Shown here: piece after piece, positions 46,209 through 53,896 of the stretch
Numbering within the stretch: the stretch's first letter is position 1
Layout of the letters: each line of letters starts with the position of its first letter
DNA from: Nocardia amamiensis
GTDB lineage: Bacteria > Actinomycetota > Actinomycetes > Mycobacteriales > Mycobacteriaceae
Direction: 5' to 3'
Length of the DNA: 64,000 nucleotides
NCBI RefSeq assembly: GCF_015477605.1
Contig: NZ_JADLQX010000002.1
Span: 124,001 to 188,000, forward strand
Position numbers and translations under genes: made by a program
The notes under the pieces: generated by a model
Databases searched by the model: none
Seen by the model: only the letters and a program-made list of their open reading frames with translations
Told to the model about the DNA's origin: nothing

Positions 46209-49200
46209 TTAAACATAGGTGAAGGTGAGCCCATTACTTGCTCCTCCTGCGGTCGTGACGGTGAGTTGCACGGCTCCCGTCCCTGCGGGCGAGACGGCCG
46301 TGATCTGGGTTGCGGAGTCGACGGTGAACGACGCTGCCGGTGTGGCACCGAAGGTCACCGCTGTGGCTCCGGTCAGGTCCGTGCCGGTGATGACGACTGT
46401 CGTTCCACCTGCTTGCGGGCCTGAATTCGGTACCACCGTGGTGAGGGCGGGAGCCGGGACGTAGGTGAAGGAAACCCCGTTGCTGGTACCGCCCGCGGTG
46501 GTGGCGGTGACTTGCACGGTTCCGGTTCCCGCCGGGGAGACGGCGGTGATCTGGGTTGCGGAGTCGACGGTGAACGACGCTGCCGGTGTGGCTCCGAAGG
46601 TCACCGCGGTGGTTCCGGTCAGGTCCGTGCCCGTGATGACGACCGTCGTCCCGCCTGCCTCGGGTCCCACGATCGGAACCAGCGTGGTCAGGGCGGGCAC
46701 CGCGACGTAGGTGTAGGCGACGCCGTTGCTGGTTCCACCTGCCGTGGTAACGGTGATGTTCACCGTTCCGGTGCCGGCCGGTGCGACGGCGGTGACCTGT
46801 GTCGCGGAGTCGACGGTGAACGAGGTTGCCGGTGTGGCACCGAAGTTCACCGCGGTGACTCCGGTCAGTCCCGTACCCGTGAGGACGACTGTCGTACCAC
46901 CGGTCACCGGTCCCACATTCGGGACCGCCGCGGTGAGGGTGGGCACCGCCACGTAGGTGTAGGGCAGGCCGAGGCTGGTTCCACCTGCGGTGGTAACCGT
47001 GACCTGCGCTATTCCTGTGCCGGCAGGGGCTGTGGCAGTGATCTGGGTTGCGGAGTCGACGGTGAACGAGGTTGCCGGTGTGGCACCGAAGTTCACCGCG
47101 GTGGCTCCGGTCAGTCCCGTACCGGTGATGACGACTGTCGTACCGCCCGTTACCGAGCCCAGATTCGGAGCCAGCGTGGTGAGGGTGGGCAACGCCACGT
47201 AGGTGTAGGCGACGCCGTTGCTGGTTCCGCCCGCGGTGGTGGCGGTGACGTTCACAGTTCCGGTCCCGGCCGGGGCGACGGCCGTGATCTGCGTATCGGA
47301 GTCCACGATGAACGAGGTCGCCGGTGTCGCACCGAAGGTGACCGCGGAGGTGGTGGACAGCCCCGTTCCGGTGAGGACGACGATCGTCCCTCCCGATACC
47401 GGACCCACATTCGGCACCACCGTGGTAAGGGTGGGAATCGGAATGTAGGTGAATGCCACGCCGCTACTGGTTCCGCCCGCGGTGGTGACGGTGACCGCCA
47501 CGGTTCCGGTCCCGGCAGGTGTCACAGCCGTGATCTGTGTTGCGGAGTCGACGGTGAACGAGGCCGCCGGTGTGGCACCGAAGTTGACCGCCGTGGCTCC
47601 GGTGAATCCCGTGCCCGTCAGGACGACCGTCGTACCGCCCGTTACCGAGCCCACATTCGGAACAACTGTGGTGATAGTTGGTACCGGAATGTAGGTGTAG
47701 GCGACGCCGTTGCTCGTGCCGCCCGCTGTGGTGACGGTGAGGTTCACCGTCCCGGTTCCGGCGGGGGCTGTGGCGGTGATCTGTGTCGCGGAGTCGACGG
47801 TGAACGAGGTTGCCGGTGTGGCACCGAAGTTCACGGCGGTGGCTCCGGTCAGACCCGTGCCGGTGATGATGACCGTCGTGCCGCCGGTCGCCGGGCCCAC
47901 ATTCGGAACAACTGTGGTGATAGCTGGTACCGGAATGTAGGTGTAGGCGACGCCGTTACTGGTTCCTCCGGCTGTGGTGACAGTGATGTTCACCGTTCCG
48001 GTCCCGGCGGGGGAGACGGCCGTGATCTGCGTGTCGGAGTTGACGGTGAACGACGTTGCCGGTGTGGCACCGAAGGTGACCGCTGTGGCTCCCGTCAGAC
48101 CGGTACCGGTGATGACCACCGTTGTTCCGCCCGCTTCCACGCCGGCGTTGGGGACCACCGTGGTGAGGGCGGGCACCGCGACGTAGGTGTAGGCGACGCC
48201 GTTCGTCGTTCCGCCCGCGGTCGTGGCGGTGACTGCCACGGTTCCGGTCCCCGCTGGGGCGACGGCCGTGATCTGGGTGGCGGAGTTGACGATGAACGAG
48301 GTTGCCGGTGTGGCACCGAAGTTCACCGCGGTCGCTCCGGTCAGTCCGGTGCCGGTGAGGACGACGGTTGTCCCTCCGGTCACCGGGCCGACATTCGGCA
48401 CCACCGTGGTGAGGGTGGGCACCGCGACGTAGGTGTAGGCGAGGCCGTTGCTGGTTCCGCCCGCGGTGGTGACCGTGACTGCCACGGTTCCGGTGCCCGC
48501 CGGGGCCACGGCCGTGATCTGGGTGGCCGAGTCGACGGTGAACGAGGCCGCCGGTGTCGCACCGAAGTTGACCGCGGTTGCTCCGGTCAGTCCGGTGCCG
48601 GTGATGACGACCGTCGTCCCGCCCGTCACAGGGCCCACATTCGGAACCAACGTGGTCAGTGTGGGAACCGGGATATAGGTGTAGGCGATACCGTTGCTCG
48701 TTCCGCCCGCTGTGGTGACGGTGATGTTCACCGTGCCGGTCCCGGCTGGGGCGACCGCCGTGATCTGGGTGGCGGAGTTGACGATGAACGACGTTGCCGG
48801 TGTGGCACCGAAGTTGACCGCCGTTGCTCCGGTGAGTCCCGTGCCGGTGAGGACGACCGTAGTCCCTCCGGACACCGGTCCACTGTTCGGAACCGCCGTC
48901 GTCAGGGTCGGCGCTCCGACGTAGGTGAAGCCGACGCCGTTACTGGTTCCACCGGCCGTTGTGACGGTGACCTGCACGGTTCCCGATCCGGCCGGGGTGA
49001 CGGCCGTGATCTGCGTGTCGGAGTTGACGATGAACGAGGTCGCCGGTGTGGCACCGAAGTTGACCGCGGTCGTTGTGGTCAGACCCGTTCCCGTGAGGAT
49101 TACCGTCGTCCCACCCGTCGTCGGGCCCGTGTTGGGAACGATGCTGGTCAGCGTGGGGACCCCGGCATAGGTGTAGGAGACGCCGTTGCTGGTTCCACCC

Positions 49201-49898
49201 GAGCCGGTGACCGTGACTTGTACCGTTCCCGGCGAGCCCGGGGGCGCGATCGCCGTGATCTGGGTCGGCGAATTGACGGTGAAAATGGTTGCGTTGGTGC
49301 CGAACCGTACCGTCAGGGGGCCAGTGAAGTTGGTGCCGGTGATCACGACACTGTTGCCGCCCGCCGCCGGTCCCGCGGTCGGGGAGATGGAGGTGATGGT
49401 CGGGACGATGACGTAGACGAAGGTGACCGGGTTGCTGGTTCCGCCCGGGCCGGTGACGGTAATCGACACGATGCCGGATCCGGCAGGGGAGACGGCGGTG
49501 ATCTGGGTGTCGGAGTTGACCGTGAACGAAGTGGCCGGTGTGCTACCGAAATTGACCGCGGTGACTCCGGTCAGGCCCGATCCGGTGAGCGTGACGGTCG
49601 TTCCGCCCGAGGTCGACCCTTGGCTGGGGCTGACGCTGCTCAGGGAGGGAACCGGGAGATAGGTATAGGGAACCCCGTTGCTGGTACCCTCCGCGGTGGT
49701 CACGGTGACCTGCACCGTACCGGCCGAACCGGCGGGTGCGATGGCCGTGATCTGAGTGGGGGAGTCGATCGTGAACGTGGTAGCGGTACTACCGAATCTG
49801 ACGGTCGTGGGACCGGTGAATCCGGTGCCGGTTATCGTCACACTGGTGCCACCTGTGGTGGGCCCTGATGTGGGGGAGATGGAAGTGATGGTAGGCAT
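46209..49898 (-). CDS. Giant IPT/TIG-repeat protein, 15 x 82 residues
   Basis: A 1,229-residue protein built only from IPT/TIG (immunoglobulin-like, plexin/transcription factor) beta-sandwich domains. Fifteen units of exactly 82 residues fill it from residue 1 to the end (the last lacks one residue). Consensus features of a unit are PNVGPVTGGTTVVITGTGLT, AVNFGATPATSF and TQITAVAPAGTGTV. Units 5-15 are close to each other, and units 1-4 more diverged. There is no signal peptide, membrane span, anchor or catalytic domain. GAGGAGG at 49906-49912 precedes ATG 49898, so the N-terminus is well fixed. Proteins of this type occur as adhesins and as phage or secretion-linked surface proteins; export would need a non-Sec route. 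It lies downstream of three phage-like membrane genes. Confidence 0.88.
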   Translation of the reverse strand: MPTITSISPTSGPTTGGTSVTITGTGFTGPTTVRFGSTATTFTIDSPTQITAIAPAGSAGTVQVTVTTAEGTSNGVPYTYLPVPSLSSVSPSQGSTSGGTTVTLTGSGLTGVTAVNFGSTPATSFTVNSDTQITAVSPAGSGIVSITVTGPGGTSNPVTFVYVIVPTITSISPTAGPAAGGNSVVITGTNFTGPLTVRFGTNATIFTVNSPTQITAIAPPGSPGTVQVTVTGSGGTSNGVSYTYAGVPTLTSIVPNTGPTTGGTTVILTGTGLTTTTAVNFGATPATSFIVNSDTQITAVTPAGSGTVQVTVTTAGGTSNGVGFTYVGAPTLTTAVPNSGPVSGGTTVVLTGTGLTGATAVNFGATPATSFIVNSATQITAVAPAGTGTVNITVTTAGGTSNGIAYTYIPVPTLTTLVPNVGPVTGGTTVVITGTGLTGATAVNFGATPAASFTVDSATQITAVAPAGTGTVAVTVTTAGGTSNGLAYTYVAVPTLTTVVPNVGPVTGGTTVVLTGTGLTGATAVNFGATPATSFIVNSATQITAVAPAGTGTVAVTATTAGGTTNGVAYTYVAVPALTTVVPNAGVEAGGTTVVITGTGLTGATAVTFGATPATSFTVNSDTQITAVSPAGTGTVNITVTTAGGTSNGVAYTYIPVPAITTVVPNVGPATGGTTVIITGTGLTGATAVNFGATPATSFTVDSATQITATAPAGTGTVNLTVTTAGGTSNGVAYTYIPVPTITTVVPNVGSVTGGTTVVLTGTGFTGATAVNFGATPAASFTVDSATQITAVTPAGTGTVAVTVTTAGGTSSGVAFTYIPIPTLTTVVPNVGPVSGGTIVVLTGTGLSTTSAVTFGATPATSFIVDSDTQITAVAPAGTGTVNVTATTAGGTSNGVAYTYVALPTLTTLAPNLGSVTGGTTVVITGTGLTGATAVNFGATPATSFTVDSATQITATAPAGTGIAQVTVTTAGGTSLGLPYTYVAVPTLTAAVPNVGPVTGGTTVVLTGTGLTGVTAVNFGATPATSFTVDSATQVTAVAPAGTGTVNITVTTAGGTSNGVAYTYVAVPALTTLVPIVGPEAGGTTVVITGTDLTGTTAVTFGATPAASFTVDSATQITAVSPAGTGTVQVTATTAGGTSNGVSFTYVPAPALTTVVPNSGPQAGGTTVVITGTDLTGATAVTFGATPAASFTVDSATQITAVSPAGTGAVQLTVTTAGGASNGLTFTYV
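46209..49898. repeat. 246-bp coding tandem repeat (15 units)
   Basis: The whole IPT/TIG gene is a direct tandem array with a 246-bp period. Adjacent units in the downstream two thirds share long stretches of identical DNA, so recombination between them can change the unit number. The opposite strand is also open through the array in one frame, a product of the regular composition. Confidence 0.92.
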
Positions 49899-50046
49899 GG
49901 CGCTGCCTCCTCGTCGCCGTGGTGATCGTTCAACTGCACCGGGGGGTGCCCGACTCGCTCAATGGCCCGGCTATTTCCATTAACACTCCTGAACCAGCGC
50001 TGCGGCAATGAGTATCGAATCCGTTTTGGTCCGTTTTCGGATTGTC
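49899..50046 (-). promoter_or_regulatory. Leader A: promoter/5' UTR of the IPT/TIG gene
   Basis: This ~145-bp leader has a near copy in front of the gene chain at 51644-51787. On the minus strand, conserved features in order are: ACAAT, two AAAACGGA boxes exactly 10 bp apart (50030-50037 and 50020-50027), TGTTAATGGA, TAGCCGGGCCA, a C-run with a GGGYGCCC palindrome, and the GAGGAGGCAGCGC ribosome binding site. The box pair spans one helical turn, suggesting a cooperatively bound regulator. No standard -35/-10 is certain. Positions 50047-50227 show nothing recognisable. Confidence 0.65.
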
Positions 50047-50227
50047 TGCGTGTCGGTCGTGACCAGGCCGTTAGGCATTGCGGCAGCGGCATTTTCGCCG
50101 AGCCGCCGCGACGCCGCCCGCCCAGGGCGCGTGCGGCCGTCGCCGAAAGCTCGGGGCTGCCGCGAGCGTTCGGCAACCACGGACGAAACGGACACGGCGT
50201 GGCTCGCCCCGGGGCGTGGTGACCTCG

Positions 50228-50533
50228 TCACAGGAACAGTTCGGGCGGGTCCTCGAATTCGAGGCCCGCCTGCCGCGCACGCGTCACCATCTTCCGATCC
50301 CATTCCCGGTGGGCTCGCAGTGCCATACGGAACTCGCCCATCTGCTCGGACATCAGTTGCGTTTGCGAAATGGCAAGGTCGCTCAGCACCTTCGCGGCGT
50401 CGGCCTTCGTCTTGGTCATGGTGGCGTCGACGTCGCCGCGCTTGAACCATGCCGTCACGATTGCCGACAGCACCGAGGAGCTGGCGATCAGCACGAGCGC
50501 CGCGAACACCGGCGACTGCTGGGCCATGTTCAT
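50228..50533 (-). CDS. Small N-terminally anchored coiled-coil protein (phage-like)
   Basis: A 101-residue protein. It has one N-terminal membrane helix (PVFAALVLIASSSVLSAIVT), then a long helical cytoplasmic part (KTKADAAKVLSDLAISQTQL and QMGEFRMALRAHREWDRKM), ending acidic. Such one-helix coiled-coil proteins lie next to holins in actinobacteriophage lysis modules. ATG 50533 overlaps the stop of the upstream gene (ATGA), with GAAGGAGGAG as ribosome binding site. The frame stays open upstream but is rejected for lack of conservation. It is the last gene of a coupled chain. Confidence 0.7.
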   Translation of the reverse strand: MNMAQQSPVFAALVLIASSSVLSAIVTAWFKRGDVDATMTKTKADAAKVLSDLAISQTQLMSEQMGEFRMALRAHREWDRKMVTRARQAGLEFEDPPELFL

Positions 50534-50967
50534 GGCTCCTCCTTCATCTTCACCGCGTGCAGGGTCTGCACGTCCTGCAACACCTGCCGGCGCTTCCACA
50601 GGAACGCGAGACCCAGCGCGATAGGCAACGGCCCGCCGAGAATCGTGGCGGGCCCGAGAGTTCGATGCTGGAACTGCATCACCAATAGCTGAGCGCCGAA
50701 TGCCATCAGCGACCAGCCGAGCGCCCCCAATCCGATCTGCTCGACCAGGTAGCCCCACACGCGCCGGGCGAACACGCCGACGAGTGTCGCGAGGCAGCCG
50801 ATCAACATGAGGACCAGCCACAGCACCCGGAATGCCGGTGGCATGCTCGAGGTGGCGGAACCCGGTGGCGGACCGTAGAAGGTCTGCAACAGGGCTGACA
50901 TCCCGAAGACAGCGCACAGGACGACTTCGAAGGGATCGTGGCGAGTCGTCGCCTTCGGAGACTTCAT
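50530..50967 (-). CDS. Four-span membrane protein (phage-like)
   Basis: A 145-residue protein with about four membrane segments (VVLCAVFGMSALLQTF, VLWLVLMLIGCLATLVGVFA, GALGWSLMAFGAQLLVM, PLPIALGLAFLW) and short charged ends. Both borders overlap neighbours as ATGA. Topology and genetic context resemble membrane proteins in the lysis cassettes of actinobacterial phages, but I recognise no specific family. Confidence 0.7.
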   Translation of the reverse strand: MKSPKATTRHDPFEVVLCAVFGMSALLQTFYGPPPGSATSSMPPAFRVLWLVLMLIGCLATLVGVFARRVWGYLVEQIGLGALGWSLMAFGAQLLVMQFQHRTLGPATILGGPLPIALGLAFLWKRRQVLQDVQTLHAVKMKEEP

Positions 50968-51185
50968 GCGGGTTCACCACTGTCCGGCGGCGCCGGGCTC
51001 ACCCGGTGGCGCGCCGACTCGACGGCCGGAAGTCCCAGCGCCGCCGCGACAACGGCCAGGATGAATCCGGACGCATCGGCCGAAACGACACCCTTGGTGA
51101 CCCCGTACCCGATGACCGCTACCAGCAGCGGGTACAGCAGGGCGCGAACGGGCTCGCTGCGCAGGGTGGTGAGTACTTTGTTCAT
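50964..51185 (-). CDS. Holin-like small membrane protein
   Basis: A 73-residue protein. A basic N-terminus (MNKVLTTLRSEPVRALLYPL) leads to two membrane segments (YPLLVAVIGYGVTKGVV and GFILAVVAAALGLPAV) and an acidic, Pro-rich tail. This is the typical layout of small phage holins. AAAGGGAAACC precedes ATG 51185. The ATG overlaps the stop of the interrupted frame upstream. Confidence 0.7.
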   Translation of the reverse strand: MNKVLTTLRSEPVRALLYPLLVAVIGYGVTKGVVSADASGFILAVVAAALGLPAVESARHRVSPAPPDSGEPA

Positions 51186-51643
51186 TGGTTTCCCTTTCTC
51201 ATTTGTGTGGGTTGTGCGGAAGAACTGTTTTGGTCGGCGCTGGGGTCGTGTCGTCTTACCGAGCCCGGTTTGTCGGAGTGGTCCGTATCCCAGCGGGTTT
51301 CGAACTGGCCGAGGTGGCTCTCGGGTCCGCCGGTTTCAGCGGTTCGCGGATCACCGCGGATACGGCAGGGCTTCCTGCCTTTGCGCCGGTTCAGCGTGTC
51401 CGGCTGGAAGTCTCTGCACCTCCCCGCCGCTCGCGGCTGGAGTCGTTCGGCTCGATGCGGTCGGAGCGTCGGATCGTCGACGAACAGCGGAACCTAGTCG
51501 AACCCGTATCTGGAAGAAGACGGTTCGTGGTGCCGTTCGTCCGCGCGCACCGAGGGACGGAGATCGGCTACGGTGCGGCCGGTTACGGTGACACGGGGCC
51601 CCCACGGGTGCTGCCCCGAGGGCGGGGAGAGGAAAGTCGGCAT
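51182..51643 (-). pseudogene. First frame of the phage-like chain, broken by an in-frame amber codon
   Basis: From ATG 51643, with GAGGAGG upstream, the frame encodes MPTFLSPPSGQHPWGPRVTV and on to a TAG at 51494-51496 (codon 50). The same frame is then open for another 103 codons to a TGA at 51182-51184 that overlaps the holin-like ATG (ATGA). One codon therefore separates it from a normal 153-codon gene coupled to the chain. The N-terminus recalls the first IPT unit (MPT...SPxSG...G..VTxTG). Codon-position GC content is weakly biased, and the plus strand is also open, so coding status is not certain. Confidence 0.4.
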
Positions 51644-51787
51644 GCGCTGCCTCCTCGTTTGCTGATTCCTCTACACCGGGGGGCGCCCGACTGTGGTAGT
51701 GGCCCGGCTATATACCTCCATTAACACCCCGGGACCTGCACTTACGCAACGCGTCCCGGTATCCGTTTTTGTCCGTTTTCCGTATTG
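51644..51787 (-). promoter_or_regulatory. Leader B: second copy of the IPT/TIG leader
   Basis: A near copy of leader A. Shared blocks are ACAAT, two AAAACGGA boxes 10 bp apart (51772-51779 and 51762-51769), TGTTAATGGA, TAGCCGGGCCA, the GGGCGCCC palindrome and the ribosome binding site GAGGAGGCAGCGC. The first box lies ~120 bp before the ATG in both copies. Variable DNA between blocks shows that order and spacing, not the whole sequence, are conserved. Confidence 0.65.
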
Positions 51788-52144
51788 TTGCCAGGTGTTG
51801 ACGGAGTCGGAACAGTTCGGCGCGGCAGGTGGCCGTCTGGCGTTGTGACAGTGGGTACTCGTGAACCGGTGCGCGGGCTGCCCGCATGCTGCACGACGTC
51901 CAGCCGAACCTGGCTATCTGCCACGGACTTTCGCCGCTGGACCTCGTCATCGGTCAGGCCGCCGACCGACCGTCCCCTGGTTTGCTACGGGCAGGTCTGC
52001 CAGTACGGCAGATCCGGGACCAGGGTGCGCCCACCGGTCGGAAGGCCAGCGTGCTCACCGCCCCGACATGGCGCACGGTGCCCGCCGATTGCCTCGGCCC
52101 GGGTTCGTGACGTCCCGCGGAGGATTCGATGCTTCGGGCCGCTG
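51788..52144. other. Intergenic stretch without recognised gene
   Basis: Several frames are open on both strands, but none has a ribosome binding site, family motif or consistent codon use. It separates leader B from the frameshifted membrane protein gene. Confidence 0.5.
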
Positions 52145-52575
52145 TCAGTGGTGGCGCGGCTTGGTGGCGATCCAGCGGCCGGTCGACTTCAACGCGGCGA
52201 GAACAAGAATGGGCTGCACCGGGATCGCCATTATCAGCAAAGCCGGGTCTTCTGCACGTATGACGGCGGCGAGGACGTAGATGAGTCCGAGCACGGAGTC
52301 GATGATCACCAGTATCCGACCGGCTGCGGTGCGACAGAACAGCAGGATCGCGCCGAGTGACCAAAGGATCGCCCCGACCCCCACCAAGCCGATCGACCGG
52401 ATCGTTCGCCCGACAGGTACTCGTGGTTGTCAAACGCGACCGCGGCCCACGAGAAGGTGCCGAGCGCACATATCAGTCCGATGCCCAGCGCTAATGCAGC
52501 CGCGGCAATCGCGGTGGCTCCGCTGCGTTCGGGTTCTGGACGAGCGAAACCATGGCCGTGGTACCTCACCGCCAT
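52145..52575 (-). pseudogene. Membrane protein gene with a frameshift
   Basis: Two consecutive minus-strand frames complete one membrane protein of ~143 residues. The first (from ATG 52575) gives one helix (AIAAAALALGIGLICALGTF) and ends its sense around FDNHEYLSG. The second gives GLVGVGAILWSLGAILLFC and two more helices up to RWIATKPRHH. The switch maps to a CCC run near 52409-52411, where one extra C would restore a single frame. It may be a real mutation or a sequencing error. The start is uncertain: GAGGAGGGG lies before an ATG at 52589 in another frame. Confidence 0.6.
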
Positions 52576-52973
52576 ACGGATACCCCATTGAAATCCCCTC
52601 CTCTTCGATCGGAAACCCTACCAGCAGGCCTGACGTCACGTCCTGCCCTACGGCGACGGGCATGAGACCGGGACGCTAATTGCACTGCCATATCGCGCCT
52701 GCCAACTGGCGCATCGCAGGTCGGGCCAGGGTTCGGTTCGGTAAAGCAATTACCACTTTCGGGGCGGGCGGCTGCCAGGTGGCGGAGAGGTAGTCGATCG
52801 AGGATCTGAAGTAGGTGGGGAAATGTGGTGGCTCGAGAGTGGGACCGGCCGCTGGTTCCAGCCGTCGGACCCGTGGCTACCCGCTGGCGTGCGTGGTGAC
52901 GCGGGGTTGGATCATTCGATGTCCGCCCGATCTTGGTGCTCTGCGTAGCGACGTCAACCGCTACGATCAGACC
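52576..52973. other. Intergenic region with a possible minus-strand gene tail
   Basis: No complete gene. On the minus strand a frame of ~55 codons ending in TAG at 52676-52678 reads like protein (HFPTYFRSSIDYLSATWQPP and VVIALPNRTLARPAMRQLAG) but has no start codon or recognised family. It may be a remnant. The plus-strand part near 52950 is the upstream region of the next gene. Confidence 0.3.
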
Positions 52974-53357
52974 ATGACCGGGGATGATGAGGATGGGCCA
53001 TTGTTTCGTCAGGCATACCGTCATGCCGACGCTTTCGACAATTCGCCTGAGTCCGACAGGAGTAAGGGGGCGATCGCTCGTCTCATGGGGTGGGCAGTAG
53101 CAGCTTTCGCTGAAGGATTCCTGCGCTTCGAGTTGCTGGTCGGCGCAATATTTTTCTCGATCGTTGTTACCGTGATCGGGGCATCGACGGACAATCCGGC
53201 CTGGATGAGCGGCTACATCGCGGCCGGGCTTATCGGGATCGTCTTGGTGGCTGTCGCGTTGAAGCGTCGCTGGTCCTTCGGACGGCAGTGGGCTGTCATT
53301 GTCGGAGTGCTGGTCGCCGATTGGATCCTGATGACCGTGTTCTGGACAATTCACTGA
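52974..53357 (+). CDS. Small three-helix membrane protein
   Basis: A 127-residue protein. The acidic N-terminal ~35 residues (MTGDDEDGPLFRQAYRHADA) precede three membrane segments (FELLVGAIFFSIVVTVIGA, SGYIAAGLIGIVLVAVAL, QWAVIVGVLVADWILMTVF). No ribosome binding site is obvious before ATG 52974, so a start upstream is possible. No known family. Confidence 0.6.
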   Translation: MTGDDEDGPLFRQAYRHADAFDNSPESDRSKGAIARLMGWAVAAFAEGFLRFELLVGAIFFSIVVTVIGASTDNPAWMSGYIAAGLIGIVLVAVALKRRWSFGRQWAVIVGVLVADWILMTVFWTIH

Positions 53358-53525
53358 TTGAGCCATCTTGTACCCGTAGGGAATCGGCGTGGGCCATCGC
53401 CACGGCCCTCGTTCTGCTCCACATCGAGCGCGGTGCACCGCCTGATCGAGGGTCGACTGCGAGACTGCTATCAGTAGTCTCGCAGCCGACCGAGGTAGGC
53501 GCCGAAGGGAGTTGACGAGCGCGGC

Positions 53526-53888
53526 CTATCTGTATAGATCGTCAGGCTTTGGATCAAAACTCGTATCACCTTGGATCGACGCGGTTACCGCGCCGCCATG
53601 CTCGGCGAGCATGCGACTCACATGGCTGTCGAGCAAGTGGGAGTTGGATGACTTGCCGGAACAGAGTGATAGCCAACTTTCCTGGCCGCTCGAAACCAAC
53701 GCAGCAGCCGACTGCATATCAGCGCCGAGTTCACCAGCAGCGGCCATTTTCTGCAGTTCTTGAAGATCTGCTGCGGTCGGCTGACCTTGCTGCTTATAGG
53801 TGTCGAGATCCTGCTTGGCCTGCGCGATAGCTGCGTCGAGCCGCTGGATCGCCGCCGCGATCGAGGAATCTGGAGTGCTTGTGGCCAT
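53526..53888 (-). CDS. Small helical protein at the end of the ESX-associated group
   Basis: A 120-residue soluble protein. The N-terminal ~60 residues are helical and coiled-coil-like (AAAIQRLDAAIAQAKQDLDT), with a Cys/Ser-rich and polar C-terminal half. It lies 8 bp after the 331-residue ESX-substrate-like gene on the same strand, so it is probably its partner or chaperone. No family is recognised. GC content is lower than in the core genes. Confidence 0.65.
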   Translation of the reverse strand: MATSTPDSSIAAAIQRLDAAIAQAKQDLDTYKQQGQPTAADLQELQKMAAAGELGADMQSAAALVSSGQESWLSLCSGKSSNSHLLDSHVSRMLAEHGGAVTASIQGDTSFDPKPDDLYR

Positions 53889-53896
53889 CGTAATCC

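Noticed and set aside
46512..49868. Open plus-strand frame of more than 1,100 codons opposite the IPT/TIG gene
   Set aside because: It mirrors the repeated coding sequence, is low-complexity Gly/Asp/Arg, and has no ribosome binding site; it follows from the periodic codon use of the real gene.
51185..51724. Plus-strand frame of ~179 codons through leader B
   Set aside because: It begins at a TTG without ribosome binding site and crosses the leader that is shared with the minus-strand IPT/TIG gene; the minus strand fits better, though codon bias is not decisive.
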